NCBI GenBank assembly: GCA_020532545.1
Contig: JAJBAW010000004.1
Location: 30,903 to 94,902 of the forward strand
From: Candidatus Cloacimonadota bacterium
Lineage (GTDB): Bacteria > Cloacimonadota > Cloacimonadia > Cloacimonadales > Cloacimonadaceae
Reading direction: 5' to 3'
DNA: 64,000 nucleotides
Shown: positions 25,896 through 36,900 of the stretch, piece by piece
Layout of the letters: every line of letters starts with the position of its first letter
Numbering within the stretch: the stretch's first letter is position 1
Made by a program: the position numbers and the translations under genes
The notes under the pieces: generated by a model
What the model saw: the letters and a program-made list of their open reading frames with translations, nothing else
What the model was told of the DNA's origin: nothing
Databases searched by the model: none

Positions 25896-26942
25896 ATGAT
25901 CAATAAGCTTCTTGGGGGCATAGCCCTCACCGTGATGCTACTGACGTGCATCTCCTGTACCAAAGTCATGCGCTTGGGTTACAGGATTACAGGTACCGTT
26001 TCTGAAGAAGGGCAGTGGCGAAAAACTGCTGTAAAAGAGCTACTGCCGGAGGATATCTACGTCTCTGATCAATTGGTCATACGCTGCTCCAGAACCCTCT
26101 CCACCAGTGCTCCATTCACCGAAACAGCCAGCGATCCGCCCAATACCGCCTGGACCAGGATTATCCCCGATACTCTCGTGATCAAATCCGGAGATAAGAT
26201 CAGTGTGGACACAGAGGCAGAAATGATATATTTCTGTGCCAATAACGACCTTTATAGCTGCAATTACAAGGGTGAAAACTTGATAAATCATAGTCCGGAT
26301 CTTGACCTTAATCTCTCCCAAGCTATACTGTCTGCGGATCGCCGCTATATCACTATGCTCAGCTACAGCCTGGTGTTTGGTACTACAAGTCTAAACCGCT
26401 ATGATCTGCAAACCGGCGAATTTCTGCATGTGTGGCCATCCTTTAATGTCACCTGGGCTGCCTACAATCCTGATTTAGATAGATTTTATTACTTTTCTTC
26501 CTGGGGGAGTTTGCACAGCTGCAATTCTGATGGAAGCGACGATCTAGAGCACTTTGAGGGAATCTTGGGCGAATCCTGGGGATATTGCCGAAGCAATGGA
26601 GACAGATACATCGGATCTTTTACCAAACCCGCTTCTGGAGCACGTGAGGGGATGGTGTTTGACATCAGCACCGGAGAAATATCGCAGATAGAAAACCTGG
26701 ATCGGATGGCGTTTAACCCCTGTAAAAATGAGCTTACTTACTCTATCAGATTTGGAGCAAAATCGGAACTGCGCAGAAGAAACCTCGATGATGGCAGTGA
26801 GATTCAGATCCATAACGGTCATGTGAAAAAGCCGGATACAGTCGCGACTTATGTTGCTTTAAACTACCGGCAGGATGGCAAAGCCACGCTCTTCACGGCT
26901 AATGTGGCCACTCCTCTCACGGCAAGTCTTTATGATGATTGA
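25896..26942 (+). CDS. Putative lipoprotein with beta-propeller-like repeats
   Basis: 348 residues from the ATG with GGAGG 5 nt upstream; a TTG 12 nt earlier overlaps that site. The N-terminus (LLGGIALTVMLLTCISC) is a lipoprotein-type signal with candidate lipid cysteines at 18 and 21, though the lipobox is not ideal. The remainder has repeating short strands with patterns such as MIYFCANNDLYSCNYKGENL, RFYYFSSWGSLHSCNSDGSD and MVFDISTGEISQIENL, suggestive of a TolB/WD-type propeller. No family is recognised. It is a single-gene unit facing the giant surface-protein block. Confidence 0.7.
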   Translation: MINKLLGGIALTVMLLTCISCTKVMRLGYRITGTVSEEGQWRKTAVKELLPEDIYVSDQLVIRCSRTLSTSAPFTETASDPPNTAWTRIIPDTLVIKSGDKISVDTEAEMIYFCANNDLYSCNYKGENLINHSPDLDLNLSQAILSADRRYITMLSYSLVFGTTSLNRYDLQTGEFLHVWPSFNVTWAAYNPDLDRFYYFSSWGSLHSCNSDGSDDLEHFEGILGESWGYCRSNGDRYIGSFTKPASGAREGMVFDISTGEISQIENLDRMAFNPCKNELTYSIRFGAKSELRRRNLDDGSEIQIHNGHVKKPDTVATYVALNYRQDGKATLFTANVATPLTASLYDD

Positions 26943-27011
26943 TGTTTTGGGTATGAGCTGACTGCTCTTCTCGATTGAGCTGGTCTTTTACAGATAGAAA
27001 ACTTCCCTCAC

Positions 27012-27040
27012 AAAAAACCCCCAGCCGAAACCGGGGGTAT
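27012..27040 (-). terminator. Terminator of the 939-residue surface protein gene
   Basis: On the minus strand a GC-rich stem with ACCCCCGG and GGGGGT arms is followed by six T residues. Confidence 0.75.
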
Positions 27041-27128
27041 ATTTGTATGCGGACTGTCCGCAGCTTAATTACTGTTATCTCGGTTGGGGATCACCGGCAG
27101 GACTCACGCCCTGGCCGATCCCAGGAAC

Positions 27129-29948
27129 CTAATGATTATAAGAACGGGCTACCACTTTGTAGAACTTCTTGGCAGAGGTAGTAGTTACATTGTGCTGCAA
27201 GGCAGCAGTAGTGGCAATCTCGACGGCTTCAGACCAATCGTAGGGATCATCGCTGCTGTAGATTACGTAATTGAACGCACCATTTACAGCTTCCCAGCTT
27301 ATGGTTGTAGTGCTGTCAGAGGTCTCGATCTGTACTGCAGGAGCATCCAGGGCAGGCAATGCTGTGTAGGGATCCACGATGAAGGCAGTATTGGGTATGA
27401 AGCTGTTTCGTGCACCCGCATTGGTCAGAGCTGGATTTTCAGGATTGATTATGACACTATCTGCGGTATAATACCGGCTACGGTTTGGATAGCTGTTATC
27501 CGCTGTATAGTAGAAGTTGTTATTGACATTTGCACGGTCATCTTCGTACACTTGATTGGCTCTTAAGGCCAAATTGCCTCCGGTATATTGGAAGGGAATT
27601 TGCAGCGGGATCACGATGGTGTTTATTCCAACGGGGAAGCGCACAAGGCCATCAAAGACCAAGGTGTAGTCCTCGAAGGGCAGCCAGGCGTCATTCACGT
27701 TTTCGGTGGTATGCATCATCCAGATTTTTACAGGTTTGGTAAGATCCTGATTGAAGTTATTGTAATACTTGATGGCTTTTATGGTGCCGGAATCCATCTG
27801 CATCTCATGTGCCATATAGATGGTTTCGGTCACGCTATTATTCCAAAACACATTGATGGGCAACGAACCCGCAGAGCTTGTGCTCGCCGAATTGCCGATG
27901 AAGGGGGTGTATAAGCCGGGGGCAAAGAGGCCTACGGTCATAATCTCACTTTCGTCGTTCAGGGAGTTTGCATCACCGGGAGCCACTATCTTGGCATAGA
28001 TATCATAGACACCTTCTGCCGCTGGGGTCCAAAGGATAGTATGCGTAGCAGAGGCATCGGAGGCCAGAGGATTATTCACTTCGATGCTTGATAGTACGGT
28101 GTGTTCGGGCATGCTCAGCAATTCTATACTATATGAGTCCTGCGCTATTGTGCCGTTATTGTACACGCTCACGCTATAGCTGAATTCATCTCCGGTAATG
28201 CCATAGTTATTGCCGCTGAATGCAGTAAGAGCAAGGTCTCCAGTCACCAGTTCTTCCATATAGACGTTATCGATATAGATGGTGCGGTTCGTTCCGCCTA
28301 CACCGTGTTTGAAACAGATGTTTTGATCTGTACCAGTGTAATCGCTAAAGATCACCGTGTAAACGGTATGCGTGGAATTGACAGTAACAGACTCAAGCTC
28401 AGTGAAAACTCCGGTTTCGTCCAGAGCATCCACAGTTCCTACCAGTATGGTGTTACCGCTGCCACCACGGGCAGAGAAGCTGAGTTTGATGCTGCTTACA
28501 GGTACCAGAATATCTGGGGTGATCAAGCGTACGTCTGCCGAAGCATCGTTACCATTTGTAAATTTCGCAGAATTTGGCTGGCTTACAACATAGCTTGTGC
28601 CCGTCACTACATTAGCCGTTGTGTTCGTAGCGCTCACATATGTAATCCAGTCTATAGGCAAGGCCGGAGCTATTACACCATCGAAATTCTGGCTGTAAGG
28701 CAGGCTCAGGATCCTGGGATCATCCATGATGGTGAAGCTGGATGCAATTGTTTGTAGGGCTTCGCCATCGGCATTTATTGCCTTCACAGTCCAGTACCAG
28801 ATCTCACTATAATTGTAGGCGAGCGGATCTATCGCAGCCTGGGTGGGATCAAAACTGGGATCGGTGATGCCGGCCCAGGAGTGATCTGTGTAGAGGTTAG
28901 CTTCAGTTTGGGACATGAAGACGGTATAGGTTTCAGGATATCCACCAGTTTCAGCCATGGACCAGCTAAGCTTGGAGCCATTTATGGAAAGGGCTGTAGC
29001 TGCATCTACTGGTGAATTGAGGGCAACAGGATCAGGTGCTCCGGCAGGGGCTACGCGTACTGTTACATTATCTACATGCAGATCATTACTATCACCAGTT
29101 ACAGTGGATTCTCCGTAAAAGGCGAAGTACTTTGTGCCGGATACACCATCAAGCAGGATCCTGACGCTTTCCCCGGTATTGGGAATGTTGTTAAAGATAT
29201 AGGCAGAACCCGTGTTATTCCATTCCCGCAGGATGGTGGGATTGCTCATATCCGGACTGTCACTGATGATAACGAGGAATCTATCGTCAAGCTGTGAAGT
29301 AAGATCAACGATGGGATCTATTTTACTCTTGTTAGTAAGACCAAGGTCAAACTTCAGCTCATAGCCATCCGCAGGGATCACGATGGGAGGGGTAATCAGC
29401 CAGCCGTTACGTGATGTGCCGTAGATATTAATCTTGGCGGCGTTATCGCCCGCAAGGCCATTTAACCAATTGCCTCTGACCCACTGGGAACTTGCGCCGA
29501 CGGGGGTGGGATATAGTCCACCGAGCATAGTCCAGTTTAATGCTGGCCAATCGCCGTTAACAGTGCCAAAATCCTCCAGCCAGGGTAGGTAGATGGTGGG
29601 ATCACTCTTCACGGTGAAGTTGCGGACAGCACTGGGCTCGCTGGTACCTTCGTCATTGCTGGCACTCACTGTCCAGTAGTAAGTGGTGCCCCAATCCAGA
29701 GGGCTGGTGAATTCATAGGTCCTGGTGGTAATGGTGTCGAACAGGGTGCTGCCGTCCACAGTATCGAAATAGATATTGTATTCAGTAGGCACGCCAGCTG
29801 AACTATCCGCATTCCAGGTAAGCTTGGGATAGTTCGTCAGGTTCACCGCGCCATTGCCCGGAGCGGTAAGAAAAGGCGTCCCGGGCATTTGGGCAAAAGC
29901 AGATATTGCAATACACAATACTGCGAAGATTATTGCTAATTTTTTCAT
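27129..29948 (-). CDS. Secreted modular FN3/adhesin-like protein (leader class, A)
   Basis: 939 residues from MKKLAIIF (GGAG 9 nt upstream); an ATG five codons earlier (29963) overlaps the stop of an upstream frame. After the signal peptide (to about residue 20) come FN3-like (KLTWNADSSAGVPTEYNIY, GTTYYWTVSASNDEG), a large beta-sandwich (NWTMLGGLYP, WVRGNWLNG, AAKINIYG) and a second FN3. A cleaved-adhesin/MAM-like domain (PYSQNFDGVI, LITPDI, TIYIDNVYME), a CARDB domain (DLALTAFSGNN), a TIGDG-like module and a terminal FN3-like domain ending KKFYKVVARS complete it. The WVRGNWLNG-to-FAFYGEST part is closely copied in the 2190-residue protein at 56.8-63.4 kb. No catalytic motif was seen; a surface adhesin or binding role is inferred. 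Confidence 0.8.
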   Translation of the reverse strand: MKKLAIIFAVLCIAISAFAQMPGTPFLTAPGNGAVNLTNYPKLTWNADSSAGVPTEYNIYFDTVDGSTLFDTITTRTYEFTSPLDWGTTYYWTVSASNDEGTSEPSAVRNFTVKSDPTIYLPWLEDFGTVNGDWPALNWTMLGGLYPTPVGASSQWVRGNWLNGLAGDNAAKINIYGTSRNGWLITPPIVIPADGYELKFDLGLTNKSKIDPIVDLTSQLDDRFLVIISDSPDMSNPTILREWNNTGSAYIFNNIPNTGESVRILLDGVSGTKYFAFYGESTVTGDSNDLHVDNVTVRVAPAGAPDPVALNSPVDAATALSINGSKLSWSMAETGGYPETYTVFMSQTEANLYTDHSWAGITDPSFDPTQAAIDPLAYNYSEIWYWTVKAINADGEALQTIASSFTIMDDPRILSLPYSQNFDGVIAPALPIDWITYVSATNTTANVVTGTSYVVSQPNSAKFTNGNDASADVRLITPDILVPVSSIKLSFSARGGSGNTILVGTVDALDETGVFTELESVTVNSTHTVYTVIFSDYTGTDQNICFKHGVGGTNRTIYIDNVYMEELVTGDLALTAFSGNNYGITGDEFSYSVSVYNNGTIAQDSYSIELLSMPEHTVLSSIEVNNPLASDASATHTILWTPAAEGVYDIYAKIVAPGDANSLNDESEIMTVGLFAPGLYTPFIGNSASTSSAGSLPINVFWNNSVTETIYMAHEMQMDSGTIKAIKYYNNFNQDLTKPVKIWMMHTTENVNDAWLPFEDYTLVFDGLVRFPVGINTIVIPLQIPFQYTGGNLALRANQVYEDDRANVNNNFYYTADNSYPNRSRYYTADSVIINPENPALTNAGARNSFIPNTAFIVDPYTALPALDAPAVQIETSDSTTTISWEAVNGAFNYVIYSSDDPYDWSEAVEIATTAALQHNVTTTSAKKFYKVVARSYNH

Positions 29949-30350
29949 AATCTGATTCTCCATTAGAGATAAGGATAGATTGTTCTGTATTTTGGAGTAA
30001 TGTCGTGAGGGCTAATCCATCTGAACAGACTCCGTTTGATATTGAAGAGTAGAAGTAAAGTTGAAGCCATTTCGGGGCATATTTCCCGCAGGTTCGGTGA
30101 TAATGTGCGACGATTATTACTCAGAGTGCGGGAATAATGCTGCTGGTTTATGCTTCGGGATGAGGTTGATATGGTTTCTTTATAATTGATGCTGTGTGTG
30201 AGCGCAGTTTTCCTGTATGTGTTTTCGGGCTTTTGATAAATATGTCCGTAACTTCCTTCAGGCAATGCTTTAGTGGCATGTAGCACACGCTCAAAAAAAA
30301 GCAGGGATTCTTGTTGAACCTTGTCGTTTTTCATACTTAAGACTCCTTTG
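29949..30350 (-). promoter_or_regulatory. Conserved leader element, copy 1
   Basis: This region directly precedes the 939-residue surface protein gene and aligns with those at 39.3-39.7 and 63.35-63.85 kb. A 34-nt block at 30099-30132 is identical in all three copies. Similarity extends at least 150 nt upstream of it, for example GAAAACACATAC shared with copy 3 and CATATTTAT with copy 2. It ends in an overlapping TAATG at 29963. Confidence 0.7.
29963..30334 (-). CDS. Possible leader ORF within conserved leader copy 1
   Basis: 123 codons opened by an ATG with AGGAG 8 nt upstream. The frame shares FFERVL-like, GHIYQKPENTY and SRTLSNNRRTLSP stretches with the frame at 39283-39744. It is rich in Arg, Ser and Thr and has no hydrophobic core. 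It ends at the surface gene with a TAATG overlap. The DNA may be conserved for another reason, so coding status is uncertain. Confidence 0.25.
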   Translation of the reverse strand: MKNDKVQQESLLFFERVLHATKALPEGSYGHIYQKPENTYRKTALTHSINYKETISTSSRSINQQHYSRTLSNNRRTLSPNLREICPEMASTLLLLFNIKRSLFRWISPHDITPKYRTIYPYL

Positions 30351-30884
30351 CTTCAGAAATAATAAACCTGAACCCCAGTTAGTCTCTGAGGCCCAGTTCC
30401 AAATATGTGTAAAGTGAGCTGCTAAAGTGACCGACCCTGGGCATACTATACGCAATAAATTGCGGCAGAATCCAGGTAATCACCCCAAAAAACATCACTC
30501 TCCAGTTCAGCGTAGACCTTCCAATTGCACGGTCTCGGTTCTCTGTAGAGTGGATAATTAGCAAGTTCCAATATCCAAAATATGAATCTTAGTCATAATC
30601 TATTCTTGAATAAAAGACCTTGACGAATCCATGACTCCAGTATTTATTTGGCTAAGAGTTTGTCAAGATTAAATCGCAGCGGTTGGCTTTTTGCCTTGAA
30701 GAGCCTGCTGAATTTCTATAAGCACATTAGACTATCTCATGTAATTCCACTGAGCAAAACAGGGTGAGGAAACTTCGATTCAGCTGATTTGCCTTGCTGG
30801 ATTCACCCATGATCAGAATGGGAAACAAGCTTCACACCATTCTGTGCACTTTCTATCACGGCTGAGAATCTATAAGGAATACAA
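30351..30884. other. Interval between leader copy 1 and the 2605-residue protein gene
   Basis: It holds a minus-strand 61-codon frame (30379-30564, WILPQFIAYSMPRVGHF) resembling the fragment near 25.5-25.8 kb. A minus-strand TTGACA at 30659-30664 is a plausible -35 for the leader transcript, but its -10 is poor. No gene is convincing. Confidence 0.4.
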
Positions 30885-30916
30885 TGCAAAAAGCCCCGGA
30901 GCAAATCCGGGGCTTG
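30885..30916 (-). terminator. Terminator of the 2605-residue protein gene
   Basis: AAGCCCCGGA and TCCGGGGCTT form a 10-bp stem with a 5-nt loop, followed on the minus strand by TTTTGCATT. Confidence 0.85.
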
Positions 30917-30952
30917 ATTCATAGGCTGTATTTATTTCATACACAATACGGT

Positions 30953-33900
30953 TTATTCCATGAGCAACATCTTGCGAGTGGCGCGGTATTTACCAGCAGT
31001 AAAGCGGTAGAAATATACTCCGCTGCTGAGCGCTCTGCCACTGTCGTCACGAGCTTCAAAGGCGATGCTATGACGGCCACTATTCTTAACTTCATTCAGC
31101 AGGCTGTGCACTTTTTGACCTTTGACGTTATACACATCCACTTGCACAGAGCAGGGCTCCAGAATGTCGTAGTAGATAGTGGTGGTGGGGTTGAAGGGGT
31201 TCGGGCTGTTTCCTTTCAGCGCGGTTGCGGTCACAGGGCTCAGTTCGTCTTCAGCAGCCACGGGTTCCAGAGAGATGTTCAGGGTGGTGTTCTGATCTGC
31301 AGAGATCACGACATTTTCCACCGTGAATGTTTCGTAGCCAACGGCTGAGACAGAAACGGTGTGGCTTCCTACTGGGAGCGCCATGAAATATGCCCCGGCA
31401 GTGTTGGTGGCTGTTTGATGACTACCGGCAGTCACAGTAGCGCCAGCAATACCCTGACCACTTATCTTGCGGACAAAGCCGATGAGATTTCCGGTGGCGG
31501 TATCTTTTATCAGAGGGTTGGAAAGCGCGGCAGGAGAACTGACACCAGCGGTGTAGATAGCTTTTACTCCCCAGCGATAGCTGCCATTGGGCAGGGTTTC
31601 CCAGGCTGTGTCTTCGAAGGTGAGGGCGCTCTGCAAATCTGCATTCAGTAAGTTCCAGCTAGCTGCATTGCCTTCCTGGCCAGAGATGAAGCGGTAGATC
31701 TCGTAGCCTACCAAGGCTCTGTTACGATTGCCCTTAGATTTAGGGGCAGTTTTTGCAGTGTTAATTCTTTGCGCCACGCCATCACGGGTTAGCGCTTCAG
31801 AGGCCGGCATATTTGAAGTAAGCAGAGGGCTGTGCAGTGCCCGGGCCGGGCCATCGAAGCTGACCGTGGTGATAGTGTTGCCGATGTAGATATTATCGAT
31901 GAACCAAGAGTACCACAGACCATCATTACTGGGCGGATCTTCGGCTTGAAAAGCCAGGGTGATCTGCTGTCCGCTGTATGAAGTCAGATCCACCACAAAG
32001 GGGGCACCGTAGGTATTTTGGCCACCTGTCTCAGCACTGGCATCCCAAAGAATTTGCCAGCTATTGCCGTCATCTAAGGAGATTTTTACATAGTAGTGAT
32101 CCTCGTGCACACTACCAAGGAAGACGTAGCTGTCAAAACGCAGATAGCCATCTGGGGGACAATCGAATGTTGGCGTAACCAGCCATTCATCCTGGTGCTC
32201 ATAAGTCCACCAAAGCCCGGTCTGGAAATTGCCATGTGTAGGTATGGCGTTGGTCTCGTCAGGAATTTCTACCGCTCCCAATCTTTTGAAGGTGGGATAT
32301 ACGCCAGAGGTATTCTGAGGACCGGCATTTGTAATGATCTGGGACCAATCCTGAGGTGGGAAGAGGCTATTTTCGAAGCTTTCAAGAATCTCGAGGACGT
32401 TTGGATCCGGAGCTCCCCACTGCAATAGGGCAGAGGTATTGCTGCTGTTTAATGCAACCACTACGCTGTGTGGTGCAAAAGCGATTTCATTGAGGACTAT
32501 ATTGCCCATATGGTATGCGGTGCTGCTTACATTTATGGTGCCACTGACAGAGGCATATCCAGGAGCACTGATGGTGTATTCATAGCTTTCATCTGCGTAA
32601 ACTTCAGCGAAATTGAATTCTCCATTATCATTTGTACTTTCGTAGTAATCTGCATAGCCAATGAGTTCAACCATCGCTCCGGCAAGGGCACTGCCGGTGT
32701 CCGAAGCAAGGATGCTGCCGCTTACCGAAACTGTGGGCAAGGGCTGCATATTCACATTGATCACAGCCTGTTCATTTTCTTCCAGATCAAGCGCATGGGC
32801 CTGAGAGATGTAGCCATATTTGCTGAATTGCACCTCGTAAACATAGGGCAGGATGTTTGGGATCTCATAGGCTCCGGCTGCATCGGTAGCGGTAGCATAA
32901 CCGGCGGCTTCTATTTCTACCAGTACACCTTCCAGGGGATCGCTATTCGCACCGGTGGTCACGGTTCCACTGAGGTTCGCTACTCCGTCCGGGACACCCA
33001 AGAACGTAGTCATCGGGAATTGACCAGTTAAAGTCCCTTCAATGAGCGGACTGGTGGGATCATATTCCAGGGAATTGCTTTTCGTTTCACGAGCTCGGTT
33101 GGTTCCGATAGTTTGACATTTGAATCTATCCTGAGAGCTGTGATTCGCTGTGTCCAGCGGTCTTTGTACTGTGATCAGCAGGTTTTCCCCATTCATATAC
33201 AAGAAGGGTTCAGCGAAGGAGATAGAGACCGTGTTTTCTCCAAAGGGATAGTGTACATTCGCATCAAATACCAGGGTAGAATTGTCGCTAATAGCTACCC
33301 AGCCTGCCGAGAGATTCTCTCTGGTAGTAGTTTCCAGCCAAATTTTGGTATGCTTGTTCGCCAGATCAGCCGTGAAGTTGTTATAGAATTGGATGCCATT
33401 GATGAGGCCTGCAAAATTACCCAGTTCAGCGGGGTAGATGATCATCTGGAACAAGCTGCTCTTGAACAACATATTCACAGGAACATTAGCCAGCTCATTT
33501 CCATCCCCCACAGTATAGGTAAATTGACCGGCGGGCATGACCAGCAAGTTGATGCCATCGGTCTCGTCATTTGTGGGATTGGTGTCTCCCTGAATCACCA
33601 CTTTGCCATGGATGGTGATAGGACCTTCCTGGATGGGATTCCAGTCTACTACAAAATCAATTATTTGATTCACGGCGATGGCGGGTCCGGCTACAGAGAT
33701 CAGCTCGGTGGCACCGGACATAAGCTTGACAGTATAGGCGCCAGCGGCCTGAGCTGAGGTACCGGAATTCTTTATTGTGATTGTATATGCAGAAGGCACT
33801 CCCACAGTGGGGGTGACATTTCCGTGAATACTAAGCGCAGCCATATCATTCGGCTCTTTGCGAATGATATTTGAAAAGCTGACATTGGAGTAAACTCCGT

Positions 33901-36900
33901 TCGTATAGACAGTTCTCAAAGCCCATCTGTAGAAACCATCCGGGAAGCTTGCCCAGGCAGTATCCGTGAAGGTAGTTTCGGTGATGGTGGCAGGAGTCAG
34001 CAAAGTCCACAGGTCAGGGGCATATTCCTGTCCGGACCGAAGGCGCCAGACCTTGTATCCCATGAGGAGGCGGGATGGATTTTGCGTAGACTGTACAATG
34101 CTCTCTGCAAGATCTCTGGTAGAAATCTGGCTGGCTCTTTCTTCTTCAAAATGAGTAGCTTGCGAATCGGCCTGGCCTCTGAATACAGTGGGCATGACCA
34201 AAGGCGGGGAAGTGAGAACTAGCTGATCCGCCGGGCCGATGAAGACATCGTCAATATACCAACCGGCATAATTCACTGTGGCATTGGTAAACATTTCAAA
34301 GCGGACTTCCACATTGTGCATACCATCGTAAGCGGAAAGATCTATGATCCTTTCCTGCCAGGCAGTATCTATGTAATCCCAGCTTGGGCCCCAGACCAAT
34401 GTGCCGTTTACACTTATCTGTGCATAATCACGAGGACCACTGATATTTTCCCAGCTCCAAAAGCTCATCTGGGTGTTGCCAAACCCGGATAAGTCAAGAG
34501 TTTTACTGAGATAGCTGAAGCCATTTGAATTAGTGTAGTTTGTGTTTATGGAGGTACCCCACATTCCGGTTCCGGAAGTGGCAGCATTCGGGGGCATCAC
34601 GTAGCTTCCGGCATAAGACGGGTTCCATTGGGCTACATTATAGCTATCGGTATATTCCCAATCTCCTGCAGGATTTGCCCAGTCTGAGCCTGGCTCCCAA
34701 TCTCCATCATTGTATTCAAAATCGAAGAAATAGCCGTTTACGGGAGTGTCGGGAGAATCCCATGTGAGAACAACAGCAGTTTCTGCATCATTCAGCGTAG
34801 CTACCACGTCCGAAGGCTGCGAGCTAAGCTCGTCCAGGATAAAAGTGCCGAAGTGGTAATCCACCGTGCCCACTTCGATAGTCCCGCTGGCAGTTTGGTA
34901 TCCGGCTTTTCTGATGGTGTAATCATAGCTATTGCCAGAGAGTACTTCCTGGATCCCAAATTGCCCTACGGCGTTAGTGTTTGCGGAGTAATTCAGCGCA
35001 CCATAGAGATTGATTACAGCACCACTGAGCCCTACTGTGGGGTGGTCACTGCCCACGATGGTTCCACTTACGGATACCGTGATGTATTCCTGCATGATTA
35101 TATCCAGTGTGGTGGTCTGACCTTCTATAATGCTGAAGTTTATGGCTTGGTCCGCATAACCGACCTTATGCACGGAAAGGGTATGATTTCCTGCCAGCAG
35201 ATAGGGTAAGCTATACTCTCCGGAAGTGGAAGTAATGCTCTGATGGTTCGTATTGGCAATTCTGATCAATACACCTGCCAAGGGAGCACCAGAGGCGGTC
35301 ACTGTGCCGGAAAGCTTGCCCATACCGTTCGCTGTCATGAGGAAAGTGGTTTTGGGGAAGGTGCCAGACAAGGTTCCTGTAGCAGAGGGGTTCATTGGAT
35401 TATACACATTGAAATTATCCTGTACCTTACGGGCACGGCTGCTACCCACAATTTGGGCCAGAAAGCCTTCATTGGGGCTATAAGTCTGTGTGTCCATAGG
35501 TCTAAAGGCATAGAGCACGAGATTGTCACGGAAATAGTGGAAGGGCTCTATCAAAGGGATAGTGATGGTATTTGCTCCTGAGGGGAAGCTTATCACGCCA
35601 TCAAATACGAGGGTTAGAGTAGCGGGATCAATCCAGCCGTCTGCAAGATCTGCTCTATTGGTAGTGCCCAGCCAGAGTTTGATCGGTGAATTGGGAATGT
35701 CTGTGCTAAAGTTATTGTAAAAGTTTATGCCAGAAATTCGTCCAAACATAGCAAATTCATTCGGGTAATACAGGGTTTGGAACAGGCTGTTTTTGTACTG
35801 GAATTCCCAAGGCACGTGTTGGACTATGTCTCCCCCACCTATGGTAAAAGAAATTACCTCCTCCGGCTGAACCAGGATGTATAGTGGAATACTGGTATCA
35901 TTCACACTGTTGACATCACCTGCCAGCACTACCTTACCCATCATTACCTGGGAACCTTCACTAACAGGGGTATAAGTAAGGATCACATTCACCGTTTCAT
36001 TCGGCGCGATAGTTCCTCCAACCTGTGTAGCCAGGATTGTGCCTCCACCATCCACAATCTGAACCAAGTAGTCAGATTGAGCGGCAGTGCCATTGTTAAG
36101 CACACTTACTGTGTAATTTGAAGCGATATTCACGGTGGGAGTCACGTTCCCTTCTATAGAAATTGCTGCCAGATCGTTTTGAGAGATTTCTTCAAAGATG
36201 ACGTCATCTATATACATAATCTGTCCTAAACCGGCAACACCGTGTTTGATAGCGATGTAACGCCCAAGTCCGGTATGGGCGCTGAGATGTACAGTGTACT
36301 CAGCCCAATTTGCTGTTATGGTGAGGGTTTCGGCCAGTTCAAAGGTGTTGGCATCAGTGGGATCCACGATAGTCCCGATCTGCATCTCACGGTTTATTCC
36401 ACCTCTCAGCATGATCTTCACCCGGATATCGCTAAGGTCTATCGCAGCATCGATAATCGGTGAGATGAGGATCAATTCTGCGGACGCATCACCAGCATTT
36501 GAGATTTGGACGCAGTTTGGCAAGCTGTGAGGAGTATTGATGCTGGTTCTCAAATAAGACAGAGGATCAGTACTATTACGGATCTGAGACCAGCCCAGCG
36601 GGAAAAAGGGCACGCTGACAAGATCCCAATCTTCCGAGAAAGGCAAACTGTAGATGGTGGCGTCATGTCCTTCACCGGTGATGTCTATTATATGTACTTC
36701 ACGGGTGATATTATCTGTAATCAAAATCTGGGCAGTGTGCAGACCTTCAGCAAGAGGGTTGTAGCTCAGGCCAAAGATCAGGTTTTGCCCAGTAGTGAGG
36801 CTGGCCGGTAGATCCGGTAGAGCCGTCAAAGTGAAAGCGGGATCGCCAGTGAGGGAGATACTACTAATCCCCAAACTGCCCCCCCCGACATTAGTAATGG

